A stretch of DNA of 8,028 nucleotides, taken from contig JBBSBK010000124.1 in the NCBI GenBank assembly GCA_038251315.1, positions 1-8,028 on the forward strand. The letters run 5' to 3'. Numbering within the stretch: position 1 is the stretch's first letter; each line of letters opens with the position of its first letter. This document shows, piece by piece, positions 1 through 6,266 of the stretch. A program made the translations under genes and the position numbers. The notes below the pieces were generated by a model. The model was not told the DNA's origin, did no database searches, and saw nothing but the letters and a program-made list of their open reading frames with translations. Source of the DNA: JBBKXP01 sp038251315 (GTDB taxonomy: Bacteria; Pseudomonadota; Alphaproteobacteria; Rhodobacterales; Rhodobacteraceae).

Positions 1-599
1 TCGCCGTCAATCTCGCGCAGGCTTTTCAGCTTTGCGGCTTCCTCTACAACACGGTTGCTAAGTTGGCCAGTCGCGAGCGCGCCATGTATCACACTTTGCC
101 GCCCGAATGCCAAACCCAATTCCGCAGCCGTCAGACAGCCAAAATAGCGGGCGCCTTCCGGCGTCCACAACTTTGTCTTGCCTCGTTCCGAACCGTCGCT
201 GGCCTGCATCAACACGCGGACGTTTTCGCCGCCCGCCAACCAGCCTTTAACCTTTTCAAACCCACACACTGCCAGCCCCGCCTTGCGGGCCAGCGAAATC
301 AGATCGACAACACGGCGCAGGATCTGGCGTTCGACCTCGTCGACCAAACCATCGGGCACCTTGACCGCCTGCTTGGCCGACCGGGCGAATTGGCCCTTTT
401 TCGCCTGTTCCAGCACGCCGCGATCCGCCGTCACCCAGATGCCCCGCCCCGGCAGTTTGCCAAGGACGTCGGGAACAATCTGCGCATCGGGGCCAACCAC
501 GAACCGGATCAGCCCGGCCTTGGGCTGCACCTCGCCCGTGACGATGCACTTGCGTTCGGGGTCTGCGTCCCGGTCCTTGGTCTGGCCACCGCGTGTCAT
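1..599 (-). CDS. ylxR: YlxR-family RNA-binding protein with fused L7Ae-like domain (3' end beyond window)
   Basis: The open frame starts at ATG 599-597 and runs off the left edge after 199 complete codons without a stop. Residues about 8-85 form a YlxR (DUF448) domain, seen in ERKCIVTGE (15-23), LIRFVVGPD (30-38) and the PGRGIWV loop (50-56). Residues about 90-190 resemble an L7Ae/L30e ribosomal fold, starting at LISLARKAG (100-108). This two-domain form is usual in alphaproteobacteria, where the protein is about 200-220 residues, so only a short C-terminal tail is probably missing. The family binds RNA; a Bacillus homologue has been linked to RNase P, but the role here is inferred. It follows nusA after 22 bases, as in the conserved rimP-nusA-ylxR-infB cluster. 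No good Shine-Dalgarno sequence precedes the ATG, and a strong hairpin lies directly upstream, so translation may depend on ribosomes finishing nusA. No alternative in-frame start is visible in the junction. Confidence 0.9.
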   Translation of the reverse strand, partial: MTRGGQTKDRDADPERKCIVTGEVQPKAGLIRFVVGPDAQIVPDVLGKLPGRGIWVTADRGVLEQAKKGQFARSAKQAVKVPDGLVDEVERQILRRVVDLISLARKAGLAVCGFEKVKGWLAGGENVRVLMQASDGSERGKTKLWTPEGARYFGCLTAAELGLAFGRQSVIHGALATGQLSNRVVEEAAKLKSLREIDG

Positions 600-608
600 G
601 TCTTGGGT

Positions 609-632
609 CCGAGGCCTGCGATCAGGCCTCGG
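609..632 (-). promoter_or_regulatory. Perfect hairpin over the nusA stop and the ylxR initiation region
   Basis: Positions 609-618 and 623-632 are perfect inverted complements (10 bp, GC-rich) around the 4-base loop 619-622. In the minus-strand transcript the nusA stop UGA (624-622) straddles the stem and loop. The stem ends 9 bases before the ylxR ATG, so it covers the only weak ribosome-binding candidate, GGA at 610-608. No U-run follows, so this is not an intrinsic terminator. A ribosome ending nusA would melt it, which suggests translational coupling of ylxR to nusA. The structure is seen in the sequence; the function is inferred. Confidence 0.55.
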
Positions 633-2229
633 CCTCCTCTTCCTCTGCAGCATCGTCATCCGATACCAGATCATCCGGGTCGACCCAGCCCAGCATGACG
701 CGGGCGGTCATGACCATTGTCTGCGCTTCTTCCAGCGACACCTCGAAGGGTTCCAGCACGCCATCGTCCTTGACCCGCTCGCCCTTGACCGTGGTCCACC
801 CACCGGCCAGTTCCCAGTCGGCACAGGTCGCAAAATCTTCCAGCGTCTTGACGCCGTCCAGCGCCAGTGCCTCGATCATCTGCGGGGTCAGACCCTCAAA
901 GTTGACGAGGCTATCCTCGACCCCCAACTCGCGGGCATGATCCAGCGCCTTTTTGTTCTGGGCATCCAGATAGTCGCGCGCACGTGCCTGCAATTCGGCC
1001 GCAGTGCTTGCATCGACGCCGTCGATGACCAGCAGTTCGTCCGCCTCGACATAGGCGACTTCCTCAAGGTTGGTGAACCCTTCGGCCACTAGGAGTTGGG
1101 CAAAGAATTCGTCCAGATCAAGGGTATCCATGAACAATTTCGTGCGGGTCTCGAATTCCGCCTGCCGACGCTTGCTCTCTTCTTCCTCGGTCATGATGTC
1201 GATGTCCAAACCCGTCAACTGGCTGGCCAGACGCACGTTCTGACCACGCCGTCCGATGGCAAGGCTCAACTGCTCCTCGGGAACGACGACCTCGATCTTG
1301 CCGGCCTCTTCGTCCAGCACGACCTTGGACACCTCGGCGGGTTGCAGGGCGTTCACAAGGAACGTCGGGATATCCTCATTCCACGGGATGATGTCGATCT
1401 TTTCACCCTGCAACTCGTTCACAACGGCCTGCACACGCGATCCGCGCATACCGACGCAGGCACCCACCGGGTCGATCGAATTGTCATATGAAATGACGGC
1501 GATCTTGGCGCGGCTGCCGGGGTCGCGGGCGACGGCCTTGATTTCGATGATGCCGTCGTAGATTTCGGGCACTTCCATCTTGAACAGTTCGGCCATGAAT
1601 TCGTTGGCAGTCCGCGACAGGAAAATCTGCGGCCCGCGCGGTTCGCGGCGCACCTCTTTGATATAGCAGCGGATGCGGTCGCCGGGGCGATAGGCCTCGC
1701 GCCCAATCTTGTCGTTACGGCGCAGAATCGCCTCACCAGCGCCGACATCGACGATGACGTTGCCGTATTCCTCGCGCTTGACCAGCGCGTTGATGATGGT
1801 CCCGGCGCGATCCTTGAATTCTTCGTATTGCTTGTCACGCTCGGCCTCGCGGACCTTTTGCAGGATCACCTGCTTGGCCGATTGGGCGGCGATCCGGCCC
1901 AGTTCGACGGGCGGGACTTCTTCGATCAGGGTCTGCCCGACTTCGGGGTTTTCCATATATTCCTTGGCCTGCGCCACGGTAAATTCGGCCTGATAATTCT
2001 CAAGCGCGTCATCGGCGACCACGGTACGCACCCGGGTGAACGTCGCACGGCCAGTCTTGCGGTCGATGGCCACGCGAATGTCCATTTCCGCGCCATACCG
2101 CGACTTGGCCGCGCGAGCGAGCGATTCTTCCATCGCTTCGACCACCAGATTGGCGTCGATGTTCTTTTCGCGCGCCACCGCCTCGGCGGTTTGGAGCAGT
2201 TCCAGTTGGTTCGCAGAAGTAATCGCCAT
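622..2229 (-). CDS. nusA: Transcription termination/antitermination factor NusA
   Basis: This 535-residue protein binds RNA polymerase and nascent RNA, promotes pausing and intrinsic termination, and takes part in antitermination complexes. The domain order is complete. The polymerase-binding N-terminal domain is about 1-125. The S1 domain (about 137-205) contains YGNVIVDVGAGEAILRR. KH1 (about 230-290) has the loop GMRGSR at 260-265. KH2 (about 295-345) has AIGRRGQNV at 324-332. The C-terminal part holds a helix-hairpin-helix repeat near 370-420 and a second, less regular one near 440-470, then an acidic tail ending in a run of Glu and Ala (about 516-535). The ATG at 2229 shares one base with the rimP stop (TAATG). 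An AAGGGGA ribosome binding site lies at 2242-2236, inside the end of rimP. The length is typical for the alphaproteobacterial form. Confidence 0.98.
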   Translation of the reverse strand: MAITSANQLELLQTAEAVAREKNIDANLVVEAMEESLARAAKSRYGAEMDIRVAIDRKTGRATFTRVRTVVADDALENYQAEFTVAQAKEYMENPEVGQTLIEEVPPVELGRIAAQSAKQVILQKVREAERDKQYEEFKDRAGTIINALVKREEYGNVIVDVGAGEAILRRNDKIGREAYRPGDRIRCYIKEVRREPRGPQIFLSRTANEFMAELFKMEVPEIYDGIIEIKAVARDPGSRAKIAVISYDNSIDPVGACVGMRGSRVQAVVNELQGEKIDIIPWNEDIPTFLVNALQPAEVSKVVLDEEAGKIEVVVPEEQLSLAIGRRGQNVRLASQLTGLDIDIMTEEEESKRRQAEFETRTKLFMDTLDLDEFFAQLLVAEGFTNLEEVAYVEADELLVIDGVDASTAAELQARARDYLDAQNKKALDHARELGVEDSLVNFEGLTPQMIEALALDGVKTLEDFATCADWELAGGWTTVKGERVKDDGVLEPFEVSLEEAQTMVMTARVMLGWVDPDDLVSDDDAAEEEEAEA

Positions 2230-2807
2230 TAGTCGTCCCCTTCTTGGCCATCTATGATGGTCTCGATTTCGTCAAATTGGGCCGCGTCGATCTGGCCCGC
2301 ATCCTTGCGCCCGCGCAACACGTCGCGGATAAGATCATCGGTCAGCACCAGCTTGGCATCCGACAGCCAGTCGAATTTCAGCCCGATGGTGCCTTCTTCG
2401 ATGGTGATCAAAACCTCGTCGCCCTCGATCCCGGCCAGCTCGCCCTTGAACCGGCGGCGGCCGTCGATCAGTTCTTCGGTCTCGATCTTGGCCTCGAACC
2501 CTTCCCAGCGCTCGAAATCTTTAAGCCGGGTCAGCGGGCGGTCGATGCCGGGGCTGGATACCTCAAGCGTATAGGCATCCAAGATAGGGTCTTCGACATC
2601 CATCACCGCGCTGATCGCGGTACTGATCTGGCCGCAATCGTCCACCTCGATGGTGCCGTCGGGCCTCTGCGCCATGATCTGCAAATGCGATTCCTTGCCG
2701 GTCATCAGACGCACGCGCACCAGTTCGAACCCCATGTCGGTGATGACAGGGCCGATGATGTCGGCGATGCGACGGTCAATGGCAGCTTTGGCGATAAGGT
2801 CGTTCAT
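2229..2807 (-). CDS. rimP: Ribosome maturation factor RimP
   Basis: RimP is needed for late maturation of the 30S ribosomal subunit in the cytoplasm. From ATG 2807 the product has 192 residues. The N-terminal alpha/beta domain (about 10-84) contains GFELVRVRL (26-34). The family signature LEVSSPGIDRPL is at 81-92. A C-terminal SH3-like domain covers about 90-160 (FKGELAGIEGDEVLITIE), followed by an acidic tail. A GTG at 2822 is in frame and would add five residues, but it sits at the end of a terminator U-run with no ribosome binding site. The ATG gives the usual family start (MNDLIAKAAIDRR) and has a modest AAAG/GACC stretch upstream, so I chose it. It is the first gene of the operon with nusA, overlapping it by one base. 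An intrinsic terminator ends 15 bases before the ATG, implying attenuation of the whole operon. Confidence 0.96.
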   Translation of the reverse strand: MNDLIAKAAIDRRIADIIGPVITDMGFELVRVRLMTGKESHLQIMAQRPDGTIEVDDCGQISTAISAVMDVEDPILDAYTLEVSSPGIDRPLTRLKDFERWEGFEAKIETEELIDGRRRFKGELAGIEGDEVLITIEEGTIGLKFDWLSDAKLVLTDDLIRDVLRGRKDAGQIDAAQFDEIETIIDGQEGDD

Positions 2808-2822
2808 AGGTCTTTCAAACAC

Positions 2823-2848
2823 AAAAAAACGGGCGCGCGGCCCGTTTT
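2823..2848 (-). terminator. Intrinsic terminator in the rimP leader (candidate attenuator)
   Basis: Read on the minus strand, arms 2848-2840 (AAAACGGGC) and 2834-2826 (GCCCGTTTT) pair perfectly over 9 bp around a 5-base loop, and the T-run 2829-2823 has seven bases. This is a canonical rho-independent terminator pointing toward rimP. It ends 15 bases before the rimP ATG, leaving no room for a promoter downstream of it, so transcripts reaching rimP must pass it. It may also act as a second stop for read-through from the transporter operon. Its A-rich left flank gives it weaker terminator character on the plus strand, where no gene needs it. Confidence 0.8.
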
Positions 2849-2860
2849 CACTTCCGGTTG

Positions 2861-2887
2861 GGCGCTGGGGGTGGAGGCCAGCACGCC
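2861..2887 (-). promoter_or_regulatory. Possible leader hairpin between rimP promoter and attenuator
   Basis: In the minus-strand leader, 2887-2885 (GGC) and 2882-2878 (GCTGG) can pair with 2868-2861 (CCAGCGCC). This makes an 8-bp stem with a 2-base bulge and a 9-base loop. It lies just upstream of the attenuator and does not share arms with it. Its effect, if any, is unknown, and GC-rich sequence gives such stems by chance fairly often. Confidence 0.3.
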
Positions 2888-2895
2888 GCTGTTGA

Positions 2896-2912
2896 GAGGG
2901 GATATAGAGGGG
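2896..2912. repeat. Direct hexamer repeat around the candidate -10 box
   Basis: GAGGGG occurs at 2896-2901 and again at 2907-2912 on the plus strand, separated by ATATA. The repeat units are 11 bases apart, about one helical turn, and they flank and partly overlap the proposed -10 element. This could be a regulator site or simple purine-rich sequence. No known operator is recognised. Confidence 0.3.
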
Positions 2913-2929
2913 AAGGACCGAGTCTGCAA
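2901..2929 (-). promoter_or_regulatory. Candidate sigma70-type promoter for rimP-nusA-ylxR
   Basis: On the minus strand, TTGCAG (2929-2924) and TATATC (2906-2901) are separated by exactly 17 bases. The -35 matches the consensus mainly in its TTG and the -10 in TATA. The expected start is near 2893, giving a leader of roughly 85 bases before the rimP ATG, with the attenuator inside it. It lies just downstream of the transporter terminator, where an operon promoter is expected. No better candidate was seen in this gap. Confidence 0.5.
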
Positions 2930-2947
2930 GAGCGAATCCTCAGACAC

Positions 2948-2979
2948 AAAAACGCCCCACCTTTCGGCAGGGCGTTCTT
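2948..2979 (-). terminator. Intrinsic terminator of the peptide transporter operon
   Basis: On the minus strand, 2976-2966 pairs with 2961-2951 in an 11-bp stem (two internal G-U pairs) closed by a GAAA tetraloop at 2965-2962. The T-run 2952-2948 has five bases. The stem can extend three more pairs outward, into the A/T stretch. It begins about 20 bases after the stop codon of the binding-protein gene, the normal place for an operon terminator. Confidence 0.88.
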
Positions 2980-2999
2980 GTTCCGTTAGACAGGAAGGC

Positions 3000-4544
3000 T
3001 TACGCCACCCACCACCGTTCGATCACGCGGTTGCTGTCCAGGTCGTAGACGTTGCCGACCTTGTCGGGGTGCGCCAGCGTTGTCGAATGGGCGTCGACCG
3101 CGTTGGCGTACATCGGGATCACCACGCCGCCGTCGGACGAACAGATTGCCTGCATCTCGTGATACATCTCGCGCCGTTTGGCGCTGTCCAGCTCGGCGCG
3201 TGCCTCCAAAAGCAACGACTGGAACCGGTCGTCGACCCAGTTCGTGTCATTCCATGCCGCGCCGGTCTGATAGCCAAGCGTGAACATCCAGTCCTCGGTC
3301 ACGCGGCCCGACCAATACGACTGGCACCACGGCTTTTTCAGCCAGACGTTCGACCAGTAGCCATCTGCGGGTTCCTGCACCACGTTGATGTTGATGCCGC
3401 AGGCCTTGGCAGTCGCCTGATACAGCAACCCGGCATCGACACCGCCATCGAACGCCGCATCGGACGCGGACAGATCGACCGACAGGCCATCAAGCCCTGC
3501 CTCGGTCAGCATCGCCTTGGACCGGTCGGGGTCATAGCTGTTCTGCGGCAGGTCGGACGCCCAATATTGGTTGGCCGGCCCGATGGGGTGGTCGTTGGCG
3601 ACAGCACCATGCCCTTGCAGAATCTTGTCGACCATTTCCTGACGATCCACCGCGAACTTCAGCGCCTGACGCACCTTGAGGTTATCGAACGGCGACAGGT
3701 TGACCAACATCGGGAACGAATAGTGCTGGTTGCCAGTCGTTTCGAGGATCGTGATCTTTGGGTTGGCCTTCATCAGCGGTTCGGTCTGGAACACGACGTT
3801 GTTGACCACATCGACCTGCCCGGTCATCAGCGCGGTCATCCGGGCCGACCCGTCGTTGATGGCAATGGATTCGACCTGATCGAACCAACCGGCGCGACCG
3901 TCCTTGTAGTGCGAATCGACACGGCTGAGCAGCGTGCGCACACCCGGATCGAACGCCTCGACCTTGTACATGCCAGTGCCAATGCCGTTCGCAATCGCCT
4001 CGTCGATGCTGCCGTGCGGATACATCAGCAGGTGATAATCCGACATTAGGAAGGGGAAGTCGGCGTTGCCGGCCTCCAGCACGAACTGCACCTGATAATC
4101 GGTGATCTTGTTCATCTCGGTGATCGCGGCGACGATGGGTTGGGCCGCCGATTTCGACCCTTCGGCGGTGTGCATTTCGAGCGAGGCGATCACGTCATCG
4201 GCAGTAAACGGCGCGCCATTGTGGAACGTGACGCCTTGGCGCAGATTGAACGTCCAGGTCTTGGCGTCGGCTGTCGCCTCCCAATCGGTGGCCAGTTCGC
4301 CGATCAATTCGCCGTTGGCGGCAATCTCGGTCAAACAATCGAACACCGCGCCGTGGGCGACGACGATCATGTAGGTGTCGGAATGGGTCCGCCCATCCCA
4401 CGTGTCCGAGGTATTCGCCCCGGCAACCCCAAGGCGCAGTGTCCCGCCGCGTGTCGGTTCGGCCAAAAGGGGCATGCCCGTCAGACCCAGGACGCCCGCG
4501 GCGACCCCGGTTTTAAGCAATCCGCGTCTGCTAAGAATTGTCAT
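3000..4544 (-). CDS. Periplasmic substrate-binding protein of a peptide-type ABC importer
   Basis: This 514-residue protein belongs to the family 5 extracellular solute-binding proteins (SBP_bac_5, DppA/OppA-like). It captures the substrate in the periplasm and delivers it to the neighbouring permeases. The N-terminus SRRGLLK (5-11) followed by a hydrophobic stretch and PLLA/EP near 28/29 is a Tat signal, so the protein is probably exported folded. Family features include FHNGAPFTADDV (107-118), GTGMYKV (189-195), NLSPFDNLKVRQALKFAVDR (282-301) and a Trp-rich region at 397-436 that may line the pocket. The ATG at 4544 has a strong AGGGAGA ribosome binding site six bases upstream. The gene is last in the operon, after a 75-base gap, and is followed by a strong terminator. 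The family binds peptides, nickel, opines, sugars and more; the sequence does not fix the ligand. Confidence 0.93.
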   Translation of the reverse strand: MTILSRRGLLKTGVAAGVLGLTGMPLLAEPTRGGTLRLGVAGANTSDTWDGRTHSDTYMIVVAHGAVFDCLTEIAANGELIGELATDWEATADAKTWTFNLRQGVTFHNGAPFTADDVIASLEMHTAEGSKSAAQPIVAAITEMNKITDYQVQFVLEAGNADFPFLMSDYHLLMYPHGSIDEAIANGIGTGMYKVEAFDPGVRTLLSRVDSHYKDGRAGWFDQVESIAINDGSARMTALMTGQVDVVNNVVFQTEPLMKANPKITILETTGNQHYSFPMLVNLSPFDNLKVRQALKFAVDRQEMVDKILQGHGAVANDHPIGPANQYWASDLPQNSYDPDRSKAMLTEAGLDGLSVDLSASDAAFDGGVDAGLLYQATAKACGININVVQEPADGYWSNVWLKKPWCQSYWSGRVTEDWMFTLGYQTGAAWNDTNWVDDRFQSLLLEARAELDSAKRREMYHEMQAICSSDGGVVIPMYANAVDAHSTTLAHPDKVGNVYDLDSNRVIERWWVA

Positions 4545-4619
4545 TGTCGTTCTCCCTGTTTTTTCATTTTTCGGCGCACCGCGCCAGTTTCACGACCCCG
4601 GCAGGGTCAGGTGATTCGC
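4545..4619 (-). promoter_or_regulatory. Gap before the binding-protein gene: two small hairpins and a strong RBS
   Basis: This 75-base gap between the ATPase stop and the binding-protein start holds two short inverted repeats. One pairs 4594-4598 with 4604-4608 (5 bp, 5-base loop); the other pairs 4573-4577 with 4581-4585 (5 bp, 3-base loop). On the minus strand an A-rich stretch follows, not a U-run, so neither is a terminator in the sense direction. The ribosome binding site AGGGAGA is at 4557-4551. Such hairpins can protect a downstream message, which would help raise binding-protein levels over the membrane parts. No convincing promoter was seen here. Confidence 0.35.
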
Positions 4620-6266
4620 CTACATCTTATCAACTGCTGCATCGCCGATGTTATCAACTCCACGTTCGGCCAGCAGGTTGTTCAGCCAGTCGGGGTCCAT
4701 TTCCGGCACCGATGACAGCAAAAGGTCAGTGTAAGGGTGGTGCGGCGGGCTGAACATATCGGCCTTTTCACCCTGTTCTACCACACGCCCGTCCTTCATC
4801 ACCACCACCTCGTCCGAAATGGCCCGCACGGTGGCAAGGTCGTGGGTGATGAACATGTAGGACAGTTTAAGGTCGTCCTGCAGTTTGGCCAGCAGCCGCA
4901 AAATACCCTCGGCGACCAGTTGATCGAGCGCCGATGTGACCTCGTCGCAGATGATGAATTTCGGGTCAGCGGCCAGCGCACGGGCGATCCCAATGCGTTG
5001 TTTCTGCCCGCCCGACAGTTCGGACGGAAGGCGGTTGAAATACTGCTTGGGGTCCAGTTCAATCTGGTCCAACAACTCGTCCACCCGCTCGCGTTTCCTG
5101 GCCCCGGTCAGCCCGCTGTAAAACTGCACGGGCCGCCCGATGATCTGGCCGATGGGCTGGCGCGGGTTCAGCGCCGTATCGGCCATCTGGTAGATCATCT
5201 GCGCCTGGCGCAACTGGTCCTTGGTCCGTTTGCGGTAATCGGCGGGCAGCACCTGACCGTCGAATGCGATGGTGCCCGATCTGGGCGGCAGCAGTCCGGT
5301 GATACAGCGCGCGGCGGTCGATTTACCCGAACCGCTTTCGCCCACTACGGCGACGGTGCGCCCCTTGTGGATGTCAAAACTGATGTCGTGCAGCACGGTC
5401 ACTTTGCCATAGGCTGCCGTGACGCCGCGCACCGACACAACCGGCACGGCCGTTTCCGCCACCGGGGGTTTGGTCGGGCGTTCAAAGCTGCGCACGGCCC
5501 AAAGCGATTTGGTATATTCCTGCGTCGGGGCCGACAGCATCGTGCGGGTGTCGGATTCTTCAACCTCGTCACCTTTCAGCAGCACCTTGATCCGATCAGC
5601 CATTTGCGCGACCACGGCAAGGTCGTGGGTGATATATATCGCGGCGGTATCGAATTGTTTGACGATATCGCGGATCGACGCGAGGACTTCGATCTGCGTC
5701 GTCACGTCCAGCGCCGTCGTCGGTTCGTCGAAGATAATCAGGTCGGGACGGCAGGACATCGCCATCGCCGTCATTGCCCGCTGCAACTGTCCGCCCGACA
5801 CCTGATGCGGATAGCGAAACCCGATTTCTTCCGGGTTAGGCAGACGCAAGCGACGATACAGCACGATGCCATCTTCGACGGACTTCGCGCGGCCCATGAC
5901 GCCGTGCTGCACCGGACCTTCGGTGTGCTGGTCGATGATTCGGTGCGCCGGGTTGAAACTCGCCGCTGCAGATTGCGCGACATAGGCGATGCGTTTGCCC
6001 AACAGGTCGCGTTTGGTCGCAGCGGATGCGGCCAGCAGGTCGATCCCGTCGAATTCTACCGTGCCCGCCGAGATTCGCACGCCGTCGCGGCAGAATCCCA
6101 TCGCGGCCAGCCCAAGGGTCGATTTACCCGCACCGGATTCGCCGATCAGCCCCAGCACTTCGCCCTTTTGCAGGTCCAGATCGACGCCGTTGATGATCGG
6201 GGTCCAAGTTTCGTCACTGCGCCCTTCCAACTTGAGCCCGCGAATTTTGACTAGCGGCGCGTTCAT
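4620..6266 (-). CDS. Fused two-domain ABC importer ATPase (DppD-DppF type)
   Basis: This 548-residue cytoplasmic protein joins both ATPase halves of a peptide-type importer, which are usually two proteins. Domain 1 (about 5-255) has Walker A GESGAGKST (42-50), Q-loop Q98, signature VSGGQ (156-160), Walker B LIIFDE (176-181) and H-loop H214. Domain 2 (about 276-525) has Walker A GESGSGKST (309-317), Q-loop Q360, signature LSGGQ (417-421), Walker B FIICDE (437-442) and H-loop H475, then an HPYT oligopeptide-family tail at 510-513. Both ATP sites therefore look active. The frame is open far upstream, to 6710, but that part overlaps the permease gene in another frame. ATG 6266 forms an ATGA overlap with the permease stop and begins MNAPLVKIRG, a normal start. 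A GAAGGA sequence touches the ATG, so GGGG a little further upstream or translational coupling may drive initiation. Confidence 0.95.
   Translation of the reverse strand: MNAPLVKIRGLKLEGRSDETWTPIINGVDLDLQKGEVLGLIGESGAGKSTLGLAAMGFCRDGVRISAGTVEFDGIDLLAASAATKRDLLGKRIAYVAQSAAASFNPAHRIIDQHTEGPVQHGVMGRAKSVEDGIVLYRRLRLPNPEEIGFRYPHQVSGGQLQRAMTAMAMSCRPDLIIFDEPTTALDVTTQIEVLASIRDIVKQFDTAAIYITHDLAVVAQMADRIKVLLKGDEVEESDTRTMLSAPTQEYTKSLWAVRSFERPTKPPVAETAVPVVSVRGVTAAYGKVTVLHDISFDIHKGRTVAVVGESGSGKSTAARCITGLLPPRSGTIAFDGQVLPADYRKRTKDQLRQAQMIYQMADTALNPRQPIGQIIGRPVQFYSGLTGARKRERVDELLDQIELDPKQYFNRLPSELSGGQKQRIGIARALAADPKFIICDEVTSALDQLVAEGILRLLAKLQDDLKLSYMFITHDLATVRAISDEVVVMKDGRVVEQGEKADMFSPPHHPYTDLLLSSVPEMDPDWLNNLLAERGVDNIGDAAVDKM

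Noticed and set aside
256..549. 97-codon minus-strand frame
   Set aside because: It is a shifted frame inside ylxR. The real gene, with YlxR and L7Ae-like motifs, uses another frame from ATG 599 and lacks a stop in the window.
178..1092. 304-codon open frame on the plus strand across ylxR and nusA
   Set aside because: It covers two real genes and their junction in antisense, has a low-complexity Ser/Arg/Pro-rich composition and no family resemblance.
2808..2822. GTG 2822 as the start of rimP
   Set aside because: It lies right after the terminator U-run without a ribosome binding site, and the five added residues are not typical of the family. The ATG at 2807 fits better.
2244..4049. 601-codon open frame on the plus strand
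   Set aside because: It runs opposite to rimP and the binding-protein gene and through both terminators. Its translation shows no family features, while the minus strand has clear conserved proteins. GC-rich codon use opens such antisense frames.
4573..4608. Transcription terminator between the ATPase and binding-protein genes
   Set aside because: Two 5-bp stems are present, but the minus strand continues with A-rich, not T-rich, sequence, so they lack the signature of intrinsic termination.
4737..6254. 505-codon open frame on the plus strand
   Set aside because: It is wholly antisense to the fused ATPase, whose Walker and signature motifs are unmistakable. The antisense product is His- and Arg-rich with no recognisable domain.
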